Below, one piece after another: positions 11,299 through 23,600 of a DNA stretch of 64,000 nucleotides (its first letter is position 1; every line of letters begins with the position of its first letter). The notes under the pieces were generated by a model. The model had not been told where the DNA came from and did no database searches. It saw nothing but the letters and a program-made list of their open reading frames with translations. The stretch comes from Capniomyces stellatus (Eukaryota; Kickxellomycota; Harpellomycetes; Harpellales; Legeriomycetaceae). The position numbers were made by a program, and so were the translations under genes. The DNA lies in the NCBI GenBank assembly GCA_001661515.1, contig LUVW01000034.1, positions 181,071 to 245,070 on the forward strand. Direction: 5' to 3'.

Positions 11299-13150
11299 CT
11301 AAACAACTCTGGTATTTCTGGGCTTGTTGGAGTTTCGATAGTTTGCTGTTGGAAACATGAGCTCTAGTTTCTGAAGTGCGTTTTTTGACTTTGTGGATCG
11401 AGAAACAGCGGATTTAGCTGGTCTAGTCTCAAGTCTCTGGTCTTCGATAGCTAATACAAAGCAAAGCGTAAATAGCCAAAAATAAATAGCCAAAAATAAA
11501 AATTAGTAAGTAAAACAGCCACTCAAAGTAAAGATAGAGCAAATATCAATCTGAATAAAGAAAAGATCAAGGTACCTATATCCGAGTTCAACCGACCAGC
11601 ATCATCTCCGCTTTGCATCTTGGATACATGATGTGCCGTATTTATCGACACGCTTGCTAAAAATTCGCCTGCATGATCAAGTCTGTTCGAGCCAGCGTTT
11701 CTGGTGTTGGAGATGCCATCAGCTTCTTGTACAATGTCTGCGGAGTAAACAGAGACTTTTGGATCTGCGGAGCTACCTGCGAGTAATGTGTCAGCAGCAC
11801 CAGCATTAGCAGGGTTGATGGTATTGATAATATTGGTAATGCTGGTAATGCTGGTGGTGTTGGCGGAAGTAGTTGTATCTATATGTTTGTTTGTTTTCTG
11901 CTTTTTGCTGAATTTTCCAAGCTGGTTTCGTTTAGCAACCAAAGTTCGCGAAAAAAGCTTTTCTAGTGTCAGCTCAGTCTGTAGTTTCTGATCGGCTTTG
12001 ATTTTCCTTGTTATGTACTTGTTTTTCTCAATGTTAATCACCGAGTCCGACTGTCTGTAAGTATGCGCGCTTGGGAATTTGGGAAAGTATGGGGGCACAT
12101 AATTAGGCCTTTTGGACCACATAAAATCAACCAGATGCTCGTTTTCACTGCTATCTTTGACCTGAAGTGTTTCATGGATGCTTATACTGGTGCCACTTTT
12201 TTCGCTGCCGAAATGGCTGCTTATGGCACTTTTCGCCATTGAACTGTTTGTTTCTCTTTCCACACCATCGCTTTCTCTACTATCAGCACCCAATTCTGCT
12301 TCAGCGTATCTGTTTTTCGATATCCTCTTTACTTTCTCGTGTACAAGGTAGGCCAATGACTTTTCCGAATTGCTTTCAAAAAAATTGTTCAAATTTCCAT
12401 CGATAATCTTGTCTATATCCGCCTCCTCAAACGCCGATCTCCCCTCTGAGTTGGATTTGACGCTAAATACATTGCTTGTCCCCGAAGAATCTGCTGACAG
12501 CATTGAGTTATGACTTCGTCCTTGTCTAGCAGCCTCTGCCCGTAGCTGGCTGTTCAATCTATCTATAACCCACAACGTAAAGATTCCAAAAAAATCAAAG
12601 TAAGTTTAAAGTTGCAGGTTTACTCGAATTGAAAACAAATCAATCAATTTTGGTGATTTTAAAACTAGAAACAACAAGAGTAGCCGGTATTTCTCTTACC
12701 AATAGCACCCTTTATTCCTTTTTCTTGGACTTGGTCCAGCTCCTTTTTAAAATACAAATCCAAATCTTTTATAAAATGACCTTGGCTCTCTAAACCCCGT
12801 TGAATGTCATGAAGATTAGGACGGGATCGGAATGCTAGCTCGGCGTAGAACTGAGAGCTCTCGAATATCTTTTTCATGTCTATTCATTTTTTCCAATTTG
12901 TGCGATTAGCATTTGATATATTTTGCATCGTTTCTCATTAAAATCATTTATACATTACTAGAGTTGTTCTACTCGTTATATTTGTATAGAAAGGAAGGGA
13001 AATGACGGAAAACGTACATTCTTGTGCTGCTACGCATAAAAAGTCTAATCCATTAGCAGAGATCGTCTTTATATCCTCCTTCTGTGCAATCAAAGCAATC
13101 GACCGCTTTAGACATTGCTCCTTTCGTTTGCTGTTTTCTGAATTATCCAT
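11299..13150 (-). CDS. TAF8: TFIID subunit TAF8 (histone-fold protein)
   Basis: Component of the general transcription factor TFIID, where TAF8 pairs with TAF10. Four exons, complement(11299-11450, 11576-12562, 12700-12879, 13018-13150), give 483 aa; introns are 125, 137 and 138 bp with TAG acceptors, and every phase matches. Residues about 15-100 resemble the bromodomain-associated/TAF8 histone fold: ISANGLDFLCVAAQEY..YAELAFRSRPNLHDIQRGLE. A second TAF8 hallmark, the Pro-rich PPYFPKFPSAHTY element of the TAF8 C-terminal region, lies at about 261-273, followed by a basic helix. The remainder is Ser/Asn/Thr-rich and likely disordered. Identification rests on these two motifs in the right order; TAF3 is the main alternative for the histone fold alone. 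Confidence 0.78.
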
Positions 13151-14079
13151 TTGATCCCAGTATTGCTAAACGTATTTAACAATAAATTAACGCCAATAAA
13201 AAAAAGTAAAAGTCGTAGAAAATTTACAGCTAGACTTGAATCCTTCTTTTAATCGCGTGTAATCGAGCACCTAATTATTGCTTATATTTTAGGGTTTGAA
13301 TATTAAAGCAAAACAACACCAAAAAGAATGAAGGAAATCCACTGTTTTTCTCTTGTTGCTGCTTTTTTTAATTTTAGTTTATTATTACCACTTATTTTTC
13401 TTAATTTCGATTTTATAAAATTGAAAAAAAGAAAAGAAAAAAAATCATTTTTCAAGACACGACTGAGCTTTTCACCAACAAATCTCCATTCCTGGTGATT
13501 CTAATATTGTTTGGCCAAAGCAACGATTATCGACAGATTATTGGTCGTGTTATTGAACAAATTCTGCGATTTCGAGTCTTTTCTTTGTACATTTGCATTT
13601 AGTGCTGCTCTTTGAGCTTTAAAAAACGGATCAAGAATAAAAGCTAAATGGGCGATGTTACTAAACCGGGAGCTGTAAATAGAAATTATCAAGTTTTAAA
13701 GTAGACAAGTAAGTACCAAGCTTGTGAACTAGGCCTATATAGACACACAGCAAGCATATATAATTGTAAGCTAGGCGACAAAAGCAAATGCTGATATAAT
13801 TTGCAAAACAAAAAACAAAAAACAAAAAACAAAAAACAAAAAACAAAAAACAAAAAACAAAAAACAAAAAACAAAAAACAAAAAACAAAAAACAATGAAA
13901 ACTAACAAAGTTGGTTTATTGATTTTTAAAAATACATTATACTAGTTATCCTTTCTTAATGCCAATATAGAAAAAATTTATGATGCTTTTGGATGATACA
14001 GATATTGTAAAGCAAAGTAAACGTTTATATAAAAAAATCAGCTACAGATATTAAAAAAAAGGATATCGGCACAGTTAGA
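13151..14079. other. Intergenic region with possible small exon and 7-bp repeat
   Basis: 930 bp between TAF8 and the second secreted-protein gene. On the minus strand a TTTACAG acceptor near 13674 opens a 57-codon reading frame to a stop at 13501-13503 (SRFSNIAHLAF.., ending VALAKQY). It could be a terminal exon of a small unidentified gene, but I found no convincing first exon. An (AAAAAAC)n minisatellite occupies about 13804-13894. Confidence 0.4.
13804..13894. repeat. (AAAAAAC)n minisatellite
   Basis: About 13 nearly perfect copies of a 7-bp A6C unit in tandem. The long FCFLFFVF reading frame on the opposite strand is an artefact of this repeat. Confidence 0.9.
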
Positions 14080-14634
14080 TTAGGCGGGCACAATAGAGCT
14101 CAACCAGTTGTTGCAAAATTGGTCATCGGTATCCCATCTATTACGGAAGCTATTGTCGTTATCCCAGCTTGATTTGAACTGCGGGTTGTACACATACAGA
14201 TACTGGAAGAATTGCCCATAGTAGTTTCTGGGGCGGAATCTCAGTCTTCTGATGAAATCGACCTCCGATCTGCCATCCCAGCTCCATTGTCTGCCATATC
14301 TACTGAACCTTCTTCTATAATCAAACCGTCTTTTGGGTCTATATCCATTTCCATAGCCATTTCCATAGCCGTTCCCATAGCCATTCCCATAGCCATTCCC
14401 GTAGCCATTATTCCCATATCTGCCATTTCCCCATTTCATCTCTGGGAGATTATGGGGCCTATCCTTTCCCCACCTATCATTTCTGCTTTTATCCCAATTG
14501 TTGTTTCCATACGAGCCACGTGCATCATATGCTGCGCCGTTTGCAGAACCTGTGTTGCCTCTATAACCGCCTTCATATTGCGCGTTGATGGCACATACCA
14601 AGTACGACAGTGCTGTTGCTGATACGAACTTCAT
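14080..14634 (-). CDS. Secreted protein with Tyr/Gly/Asn repeats and conserved C-terminal aromatic domain (paralogue 2)
   Basis: Intronless, 184 aa. The signal peptide is MKFVSATALSYLVCAINA with likely cleavage before QYEGG. The middle is Gly/Asn/Tyr/Arg-rich with a tandem GYGN array encoded by a 12-bp DNA repeat at about 14340-14410. The C-terminal ~65 residues (WSWD, FIRRL, YYG, FQYLY, RWDTDDQF) align without gaps to the tail of the protein at 7040-7663: about 29 of 63 positions are identical by eye. The two genes share strand, lack of introns and signal-repeat-domain order while their repeat regions differ completely, so the C-terminal domain is the constrained part. Function unknown. Confidence 0.78.
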   Translation of the reverse strand: MKFVSATALSYLVCAINAQYEGGYRGNTGSANGAAYDARGSYGNNNWDKSRNDRWGKDRPHNLPEMKWGNGRYGNNGYGNGYGNGYGNGYGNGYGNGYRPKRRFDYRRRFSRYGRQWSWDGRSEVDFIRRLRFRPRNYYGQFFQYLYVYNPQFKSSWDNDNSFRNRWDTDDQFCNNWLSSIVPA

Positions 14635-16311
14635 TTTATTTTATTTCCTAGTGTTAATTTACTCTTGTACTTTGATGAGTCTAATTGTTGATGTTTTATG
14701 CTTTAATAAACTTTTATTGCTAAATGTAATAAAGAATGTGTGTTTTTTTTCTTTTGCTTTTGATGATATATTCAGGAGGGGGGGGAAGTACACTTTGTTG
14801 TATTTATATAATATTATTTTAGCCAAAATACGGAATATATTTGTGTGTGTGTTGTTGTTGTAAACCCATTTATTTTTTCATTTTTTCATTTTTTTTGCAA
14901 AATTAGTAGTTTGAGCTCTAGTTTTAAAGTTGGGTTTGGTGAACTCGTTAATATTGGAGGCCATGGTTGCAAAGCTGATTAGACGTTTGATTGAGAGAGA
15001 GTCAAATCAGTAGTCCGTTGATGACTAACAATTGAAGTGTTGTTTATTTGAATAAAAAGGCAAGATGTGTTTGGTTAGTAATTTGATTGTTCGGCTTTAG
15101 CTTGTACAAGTCACATAATAGTTCAGCTTGAATAATCAGAATTATTTGAACGCTGATTGTTGTATTTGCGAAAGAAAAAAAAAAGCAAAAAGATCAGGAA
15201 ATAATGTCAACTTAACAATAAGGATTGATAGGTATAATCAAACGTTATGGCTTGTGGAAATAGAGCAAGAAGAAAAAAGCAAGGATAAAAAAAATTGGCA
15301 AAAGTTGTCCAAAATATCCCAAAGGAAAAAATGTATAATAAAAGAAACGTGAGCAAAAAGTAAATAACAGGGCCAATAAATCAGTTTAATTTTATTTAGT
15401 CGGAAAGTAAAATGCGACTAGTAGGGGCTTTGAAGCTATATGATTGTCAATAACGACGCAATTAAATAGTTTGTTGCTGTCAAGGTTGTCAAGCAATATA
15501 TATATTATGCGCTGTGTTAATCTGTGATGTTATTGTTTGAGTGGTATATTGACCACCGTAACCGAACAATGTGGAGTCTAATATACGATCTTTGCCATCA
15601 TGAACACGGGTGTATTTAAAAAAGTAGAAAGCTGTAAGACTAACGTTAAAGCATTAAAGTCAAACCCAAGCTCAACAGAAGCTATACTTGTTGGTGTTTT
15701 GTAATTGAGGAGGAACGAGAGATATTAGGAAGCTGAAGTGTGCTGAAGTGAGGAAGTGTATGAAGTTATTATGGATTAGGGTTGGGGGTCGGGGTTGGAT
15801 AGACCCGAGTTGATACTAACAAATTGTTTTACTATTTAGTAAAAGCTGAACAATGGCCGAATAATGGAAATAAGTCAAATTTATGAAATCAATGTATTTA
15901 GGGAACAATAAATGTGAGAAAGAGGAAGAAAAAAAGAAAGCAAAATATCGTACAATCAGTAGATACAATTGCATTTTGATATATATTGTGCAAACGGCGA
16001 CTGATATGGCCGTATACAATAGCAATAATACCGAACAAATAGAGAGCGGTAAAGCAAAATTGACGAGTCCAATTAATGTTTCTCAGTGGCTTGAATATAC
16101 TACAAGACTTTTGCAACAACTGGGAGTAGAACCGGGCAGTGAAGAATAACTAAAGTGAGTTACAATCGATAACTGGATTAGCTGATAAATCAGTAGGAAG
16201 AATATGAAAAAAGTGAGAGATCTAGATATCAAGTAGTAAAGTGAATCTACAAAGCAAAAGCAAAAAAGGGGAAAAAAAGCAAAAAAGGGGAAAAGAAAGG
16301 AAAAGAAAGCA
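14635..16311. other. Intergenic region; one weak small ORF
   Basis: 1.7 kb, mostly AT-rich, with a GGGGGG run near 14779. The + strand ORF starting at ATG 16006 and ending at 16149 encodes 47 aa (MAVYNSNNTEQ.., then VSQWLEYTTRLLQQLG), with amphipathic-helix character near its end. It could be a small gene or a terminal exon, but I recognise no family and give it low weight. No RNA gene seen. Confidence 0.4.
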
Positions 16312-18731
16312 TTATTGGAATTTCTTCCATTTGTTGACGATAAATTGTGCAAATTTGTTGCTGAGGTTGGCATTGGTATAGCCGTGGCTATCCAAGTAGG
16401 GTGTGAATGGTTTATCCTCGTTAGTGGCACTCAGAGGGTCAGACTCGCCATCAAAGATGCCATCAAGCATATAATTGAATGCACCGCCCTGTAGGTAGAA
16501 CCTCCTAACAAAGTTTTTTTTGTTTAGGTTGGCATACAGGGTCCGCAGTAGCTGATTGGTGTTCTCTTGGCCAATTATATAGGTAGGTTTTCTATGACAA
16601 CAAAAGATGATGTTTTCTCACGAGTTAGTGATAATAAAAGACAATGTAAACAAGAAAGAAAAGGGAGTAATAAATCGAGTGAGAAAGAAATCAATGTAGA
16701 GCATACTAGTTGAGCACAAATGCTGCAAATAGATGTAAAGTTTACCCAATATTTAGTGAGTTTGAAAGAGTGTTTAAGGAGTCGGCAGAGATGAGTACTT
16801 TGTCGGCAGAAAGTAGGTAGCGTTCGTAAGGGTCAACAACGCCATCAGGACTGCTGGCATCCCAATAATTCACAAGGTCTTCTCCATATTTATTGGAAAG
16901 ACTATAAACAAAAATGATATGAATTTTTTGGTAATTATATGTATGGTTATGGTTACGAAGGTGAAGAGAGAAAAGACATGGTTGGTGAATTGTAGAGATA
17001 GTCTTACGTTTTTAAGTGTGACTTGATAACTTTTTTGACCTATAAAAGTCGAGTAATGGCAGCAAAATGGGAATATGGATTAGTATGGAGGAAGTGAGAA
17101 ACATTGTATCAAAGAAAAGTCTAGCGATGCATGGCTTTGTCTAGAGAAAATAGCGGGACCAACTTACGTGTGGAAGCGTATTGGTAGTAAACCTGACAAG
17201 CAATCGAGAGTTATGTTCAGTGATCAGTTTCTAAAAATAAAATAAAAAAGTGTTATTTTTGATATTGGTATATTCAACAAGAGTCAGAGTAGATGCATGT
17301 TTACATTATCAAGATTGTTTACTGATTGAAATAGGAAAAAAGAAGTTGTAGTAGATAAAAGGAATAAAGAGTGGAAAAAGAAACTCATACCTCGAAATCA
17401 AAAACAAGTCTTTTTGCATCATCGGTGTTCATTCTATAAACATTTGGGTGCCAAGCCGAGTCAATAAAAACCGAGATGGTTTGTAAGCTATTGGAATTTG
17501 GAGATTGAGTGGATTCGGATGTGGTATTTGGTGTGGTATTTGGTGTGGAACTTGATTCGTAGTCCAGGATTGATTTGTTGAATGTTTTTGGAGAGTACGC
17601 AGGAATAGTAAGCTAATTAAACAAATATGGGTGTAAAATACAGAAAGGGTGTGAGGTTGAGAGAGATGGAGAAATAGAGAGATAGCGAGAGAGAGAGAGA
17701 GAAAGATGGGAGAGAAAAGGTAAAGTAATATAAAAGTTACCTCTGATAGTAAGATATTATCGCGGGCAGCCATAAAAGGACCGATCCTTCCTTTAAAAAA
17801 AAAACAAGCAAAAAAAAAACAAATTAACAAGCAAATAAAAGATACCAGATAATGATCGTATTGAGAACCAAAATAGAACAAGTAAAATAAAAAAATGTAA
17901 AGTAGAGAGTGAGAAGAAAAGTAAAAAAGATGTGGTCTTACTTAGTTGCATTTTTTCTATCCAACTTAGGTTAATAGCATCGATTTTGTTTAAAGAGCAG
18001 CTGGGTTTTCCGATAAAGGCTATGGATGGATAAGCAAGCTCGATAAATAAAAAAGCAAGAAAAGTAGAGAAAAAAAGAGGGTAGATAAAGTAAAAAAATA
18101 GATGGGGTACCTAGAAAAGACTTGTTGTTGCTCTTTTCTTTGAGTTCCAAACAAGCAGGGATAACAGAGTTTTCGGTGGCGATAATGAAACGGGGGAATT
18201 TGGAAGGATCCAATTCTATTAAAAGGTAAAAGTAAGAGAATAGATTGATATATGCAGGTATGGGTGGGTATATGCAGATATGGATAGGTATGGATAAAAG
18301 AAATAGTTACCTAGGCCTGACAAACCAAAGGATTTAGAAATGTAGTTGTTGATGAATGGGGGTAGAAGCTGGGTAACTACAAGACAAAGAGTAACAGCAG
18401 TGAGAATTGAGAATAAAAGTAGACACAAGCAATAGAGATATATAGAGAAAAAAAGGATAGAGAGGAATGAAATACATTTAGAGGGAGAAACGATTTTGGA
18501 AATTGCGGGAACGCCGATTTTGGAGGCAACGGAATTGGCGAGTTGGAGGGCTTCCAAGTTTCCAGAGGAGAGGATCCAAGTTTCTGGGGACAAGTTGGAG
18601 TATCGAGGGAGTTTGGTGTAGCTTCGAATGGATAGTGGACATGAGGAATTGGTGTTGGCAAGGTAGCGGGGATTCGTTGGAGGTTGGTTGAATCGAAGGA
18701 ATATCGTTGTTGAGGGTTTTAGTTTAAGCAT
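16312..18731 (-). CDS. ELM1-family (mitochondrial fission ELM1 / DUF1022) protein
   Basis: Ten exons, complement(16312-16591, 16746-16901, 17008-17039, 17168-17230, 17391-17612, 17741-17790, 17942-18019, 18111-18215, 18311-18376, 18476-18731), join in frame to 435 aa; introns are 91-160 bp. The order of landmarks is the ELM1 one. First comes TWILSSGNLEALQLANSVA near the start. Next is an FIIATENSVIPACLELK helix, then FMAARDNILLSEL and TISVFIDSAWHPN. Finally YLLSADKVLISADSLNTLS precedes GKPTYI, equivalent to the family's ADSVNMVSEA..GKPVY. The first ~45 residues are Arg/Ser/Asn/Pro-rich and nearly free of acidic residues, compatible with a mitochondrial presequence. Plant ELM1 recruits the dynamin DRP3 to mitochondria; bacterial relatives are glycosyltransferase-like. 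The biochemical role in fungi is not established. None of these exons is apparent as a long ORF. Confidence 0.75.
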
Positions 18732-19081
18732 TTCGGTTGTAAAAAAAATAAATAAATGAGTAAATATATATTGTGTATGTAAGTGAATTTAGAAAATAGA
18801 AAAGAGAGAATTATTGTTATTATTTTCTAGTTTGTGGTATTGATTTGATTTGATTTAATAATGAAAAAGTAAAAGTAAAAGAAAAATGAAAAGAAAAAGA
18901 AAAAATAATGAATGAATCTGTAAAAGGAAAAGAGAAAAAAAAAAACCAATAGAATTTAAAAGATAAAAAAATAAACAAATGAAGTATAAAAAAAAAATAG
19001 TGAGAATAAAGTATAAACGTATTTATATGAGTATAATGATTGAAAATATAAAGTAAAGATAATATAAAGAAAATAGAGATA
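18732..19081. other. Short intergenic region
   Basis: 350 bp between the ELM1-like gene's start and the end of the APSES gene on the same strand. A-rich and purine-rich; it probably holds the ELM1 promoter and the APSES 3' UTR. Nothing else recognised. Confidence 0.6.
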
Positions 19082-20636
19082 TTAAACCAAATTGGAATTA
19101 GTATCAGACAAGCTGGATTGGTTATTGGCGGAAGATTTAGAAGAGGAATCGATTGGGAGAGGGGTAGAGTTTGGAATTAAGGTGGGAGTGGAGGTGGAAG
19201 ACTTTGAGGTTGCTGTGGCAGTTACGGTGGTGGTTGGAGATTGGGACATTTGAAGGTTAGAGTTAGAGTTGGAATTGGAGTTGGAATTGGAGTTGGAATT
19301 GGAGTTGGAGTTGTTGGGGGAATTATCGGTTAAAGTTGGAGCCAAATCTGCAGAACCATTGGAATCGATGTGGGATTGAGACTGAGAATCTTGGTCATTA
19401 TGATCTACTTGATCTTTTTGGTCTTTTTGATACTTTTGATTCTTTTGGTCTATTTGAGGATGATTGACTAGACTGAATGGTTTGATTTGATTGATGGCTT
19501 GAATAGCGTTTTTGACACAAGCTTTGAGTTGGTCGGGTAGAGGCAAAGTGATTGTAGAGTTGGGGGGAAAGGAAAACTTGTTGAGTAGAGAAATGATTTT
19601 AGCGACCCATAAATCAGAAGAGCGAGGATCAGAGCCAAACTGAGAATTGGAATGAAAATTGAAATCAGACTCAAGATCAGAATCAGAATCAAAATCACGA
19701 TCGAAATTAAAATCAGAATTAAAATCAAAATCAGAACCAACACATTCGGTCAAAAACCTGGAAAAGTTGGACCTAGAAACAGCATAAGAGTTGGGGGAAG
19801 AAGATTGAGAGAGTTTGGTTAGGGAGTTGACTTTGGCGGTTAGAGCAGAGTCTCTTTTTTGGAAAAGGTCGACAAAGTGTCGTAGTTTTTCGATAGTAGC
19901 ACAAGTTGGATTTTCAGATGAAGAATTATCAAATGATGAAGAGTTATTGGTTGACAGTTCGTTTAGTAGTTGGTTGGCCAAAGCAAACAATTCAGAATGT
20001 TCAGAATGTTCAGAATGTTCAGAATGTTCCGAAAGTTCAGAGTGTTCAGAATGTTGGGATGCGAGTAGTAGTTTCATGTTATTGATGGTGCTAGAATTGA
20101 TATTGTCAGAAGATTGAAGGTTTGAAGTGGTGTTGGGAATTGAAGATTTAGCGATTTGGAGTTCCAAAAAACAGATTCTTTGTTTCATGTGGTCAATTGC
20201 AGCGGCTTCCTGAGTCAGCTTATCGTAAGACTCGCGGGAAACAGCTAGTTGGTGGGCAAGGGAAGAAACCTTTTCCTGCAGAGAGTTGTAGTACTCTTGT
20301 TTAAGTAACAGTTCCTGTTTAAACTCGAGTTCTAAATCGTCCATGAGAGATTTGATGGAACCAATAGTATGTAAAGTGGATGACTGTGATTGTGACTGTG
20401 ATTGTGATTGGAGTCTTTTGCTAAAGTTGTTGAAAATGGTATCTCTTTGGTTAATTGATTGAGCCAATAGGGTGCGATCAGTATCTTTATCGTGATGACC
20501 TGAATAAAGATGATTAAAGTTGTTGGTATTTGAAATTAAAGTTGGATTTGGATTTGGATTTGGATTTGGATTTGGATTTGGATTTGGATTTGGATTTGGA
20601 TTTGGATTTGGATTTGGATTTGGATTTGAGTGAGAA

Positions 20637-20689
<53 letters not shown>

Positions 20690-23600
20690 ATAAGAGTGAG
20701 AAAAGGCTTGATTGAGGTTAGAGTTTAGGTTGCGAGAGGATTTAGAGTCAATGTTTGCAGTGGAGCGATGATGTTGGTACCTGGGATCGCTTCCTCTAGA
20801 ATTGGAGTAGTCACCTGACCGAGAAATTGGAGTTGGAGACCGGCCAAAGTCAGAAAATGGGCCGTGTCTCATAGTAGTTGAGGGGGCACTTAGAACAGAA
20901 GGTAATGGAGTTTTAGAAGCTGAATTAGTTGCAAAACTTTCTCTATCACCATTTCTATCACCATTTCTATAATCGGTAGGGTGGTTGGGCTGGTTGGGCT
21001 GGTTGGACTGGTGATCATAAATAGAATCGCCTACCCAAAAGTCAGTGGGTTTAAGTCCAGCTCTGTTGGCTAGAGTTGGCGATGCACCCACGGACAACAA
21101 GAGTTGTACGAGCACTCGATCACCCAGCCGTGCTGCAATGTTCAGAGCTGTATCACCATTAGTGTCTTGCAGGTCCAGAAATGCAGCAAAGTCGGCATTA
21201 TGCATCATTGCTACTGGAGAACAATCCTGAGTATTACTACCAGCTATTCTACCATTTGGATTTCCACTTTTACTATTACTATTACTATTACTATTACTAT
21301 CACTATTACTATTACTTTTACTTGCACTTTTACCCGCGCTTTTACCTGCGCTTCCTCCTCCACTCCTGCCCAGCCCCAGTCCCAATCCTAATCCCTGAGA
21401 CGTTCTTGTTCGTGGAGTCAAAAACACAGCGTTTCTTCCACCTGTTGATTGTCTGACATTCGACTCCATTTTGTTGACACCATTGAAATCACTTTCATAC
21501 CCAACAATCTTTGCGCCCGTATTTATGTGTAAGTTTACGTTTATGTTTGTATTTGTATTTGGTCCTCTTTCTAATGAGCTTAAAGAACTTTTTGGCGTGT
21601 CAATTACAAATCCGTCAGCTACAAATCCGTCAACTACAAATCCATCAGCCAGCCTCGAGATCCACCCCAGCAGACACTCCATGTAGTACCGCGATGCTTT
21701 GCGCCTTCCTTCTACCCCTGATGTCGTCACTATATGATGCAGAACTGTTTTGTTGTGTTTGTCTGTTAGTGGAATTGCGTCGTGGAGTAGCTCTAGAAGT
21801 TCGTGGAACACTTGACTTTCGTAGTTGTTTATCACCTGTACTGCTCGCGCCAATGCTGATTCACCATCGTAGTTCAGCCTTCGTGCATCTGCCCCACTTG
21901 ACAATAACAAGTCCAACACCTCAATTCTTGCCAGTGCTGACGCCCAATGAACTGCTGTATGTCCTTGATCATCTATTATCACATTCAAGTCTCTTGGCCC
22001 TTCTTGCTTACCCGAAACTCCAACCCCTATTTTTCCTATTTTTCCTATTTTCCTCTCTTTTCTCTCTTTTCTTGCCAACTTTATTGCCAACTTTTCTTCC
22101 TTTTCTTCTTCATCTCCATCTTCCTCCCCCTCTTCTTCTTCTTCTCCTTCTTCTTCTTCTTCTTCTTCTATTTCCATATCTCCATCATCTATATTTGTTT
22201 CTTGTCCTTCTATTAACCATTCTGGAATGTATTTTGGATTGTCATGCATGAAAAGTCCCATTAATACTCTTCTATCGTACTCTGTTTGATCCATAACTCC
22301 CATTTCTTGTCCTCCATATCCTACTGACTCTTCAACTATTTCTCTCTTTCTCTCTATTTCTCTCTCTCTCTCTCTTTTTCTTTCTCTTTCCCTTTCTCTT
22401 TCTATTTCTCTCTCTCCTTCTTTCTCTCTTTCTCTTTCATTCTCTACACTATACTCTTGACTCTGTTGTATATTATGTTGTTGTATGTTATGCTGTTGTA
22501 TATTATGCTGTTGTTGCATTTGCATTTGTATTTGTTGTTGCTGTTGTTGTTGTTGCTGTTGCTGTTGGTAATGTATTTGTTGTGGACTGAGTTTCTGTTG
22601 TGTATTCATCATTCCTGATGTACCATTAATTGCCCCTGCTGGAATATATCCATGAAATCCTAATTCATCAGCCCTTGATCCCATTCCCATTCCCATCCCC
22701 ATACTCATACCCATACCCATATTCATGTTGTTATATTCTTCTACATTTATTATTATTATTATCATCATCATCATTCAATTAGATTAAATTATCATTATCA
22801 ACTATAAATTTATTATTCTATTCTACTTTATTCTATTCTCCTTTTATTATATTTTCCTTTTCTACATTATTATTTTTTTTTTTACCTTTGTTGCCACTTC
22901 CTATTCCCATGTTGGCTACTCCACTGTTATTATGGCCAAATTCACCGTTCATTTCTGCTGAATTTCCTCCTGCAACTCCCATTTCCATCTTTGCTGACAT
23001 CATTTGTTTGTTCTTCACCTTTGTCATCTTCCTCTTCTCTGCTGCTTTACCCAACACTTCCTTCCCTTTATATGTCTTCCCCGTCTCTTTTACCTTCTTT
23101 GTTATTGCTGGTGCCAACATTGGCGGAACCATTGACGACTCCCCAATACTCTGCATATCCTTCCGCTTTTTACCCGCACTCACTATGCTACGTCTCGCTG
23201 CCAATCTCTGCTCCGCCATCATCTTCTGCTTCAACTCTGCTTTCGTCGGCGTTTGGTCTACTCCCTCTGACAACGTTGGGTCGTGTTCCAGTATCTGCTT
23301 CAAGTATCCCAACACCCCATACTGCTCACTTAACTGAACCCCCCTTTCATATGGCACCCTATTTTCCCATCCATCTTGATCTTTTTAGTCTCTTTCTTTT
23401 ATCTATCATAGCTCTTTTTCTCTCTTTTTCTTTTATCTATCATATCTCTCTCTCTCTCTCTCTTTTATACTTACCAAGTTCCCTGATACTTTCCGTACCC
23501 TCCTTGCACCTTTTCGTGCTGATTACCCAACACCTCCCTTTCCAAGATCTTTGTCCTTCTCCCCTTATCTATCCCTGCCACCTTCAATATCTGTGTTGCA

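Noticed and set aside
13501..13674. Terminal exon of a kinetochore (DASH-like) protein
   Set aside because: A faint resemblance in a short helix was not supported by a first exon or by length, so no identity is claimed.
13661..13895. FCFLFFVF repeat peptides on the minus strand
   Set aside because: Direct translation of the A6C minisatellite.
21511..22251. 246-codon + strand ORF and neighbouring Leu/Phe-rich ORFs
   Set aside because: Antisense shadow of repeat-rich APSES exon 3; composition follows the microsatellites.
22741..22774. Met/Ile-run start for the 19082-22774 reading frame
   Set aside because: The APSES DNA-binding exons lie upstream and splice at a TAG acceptor just after this run, placing the run inside intron 2.
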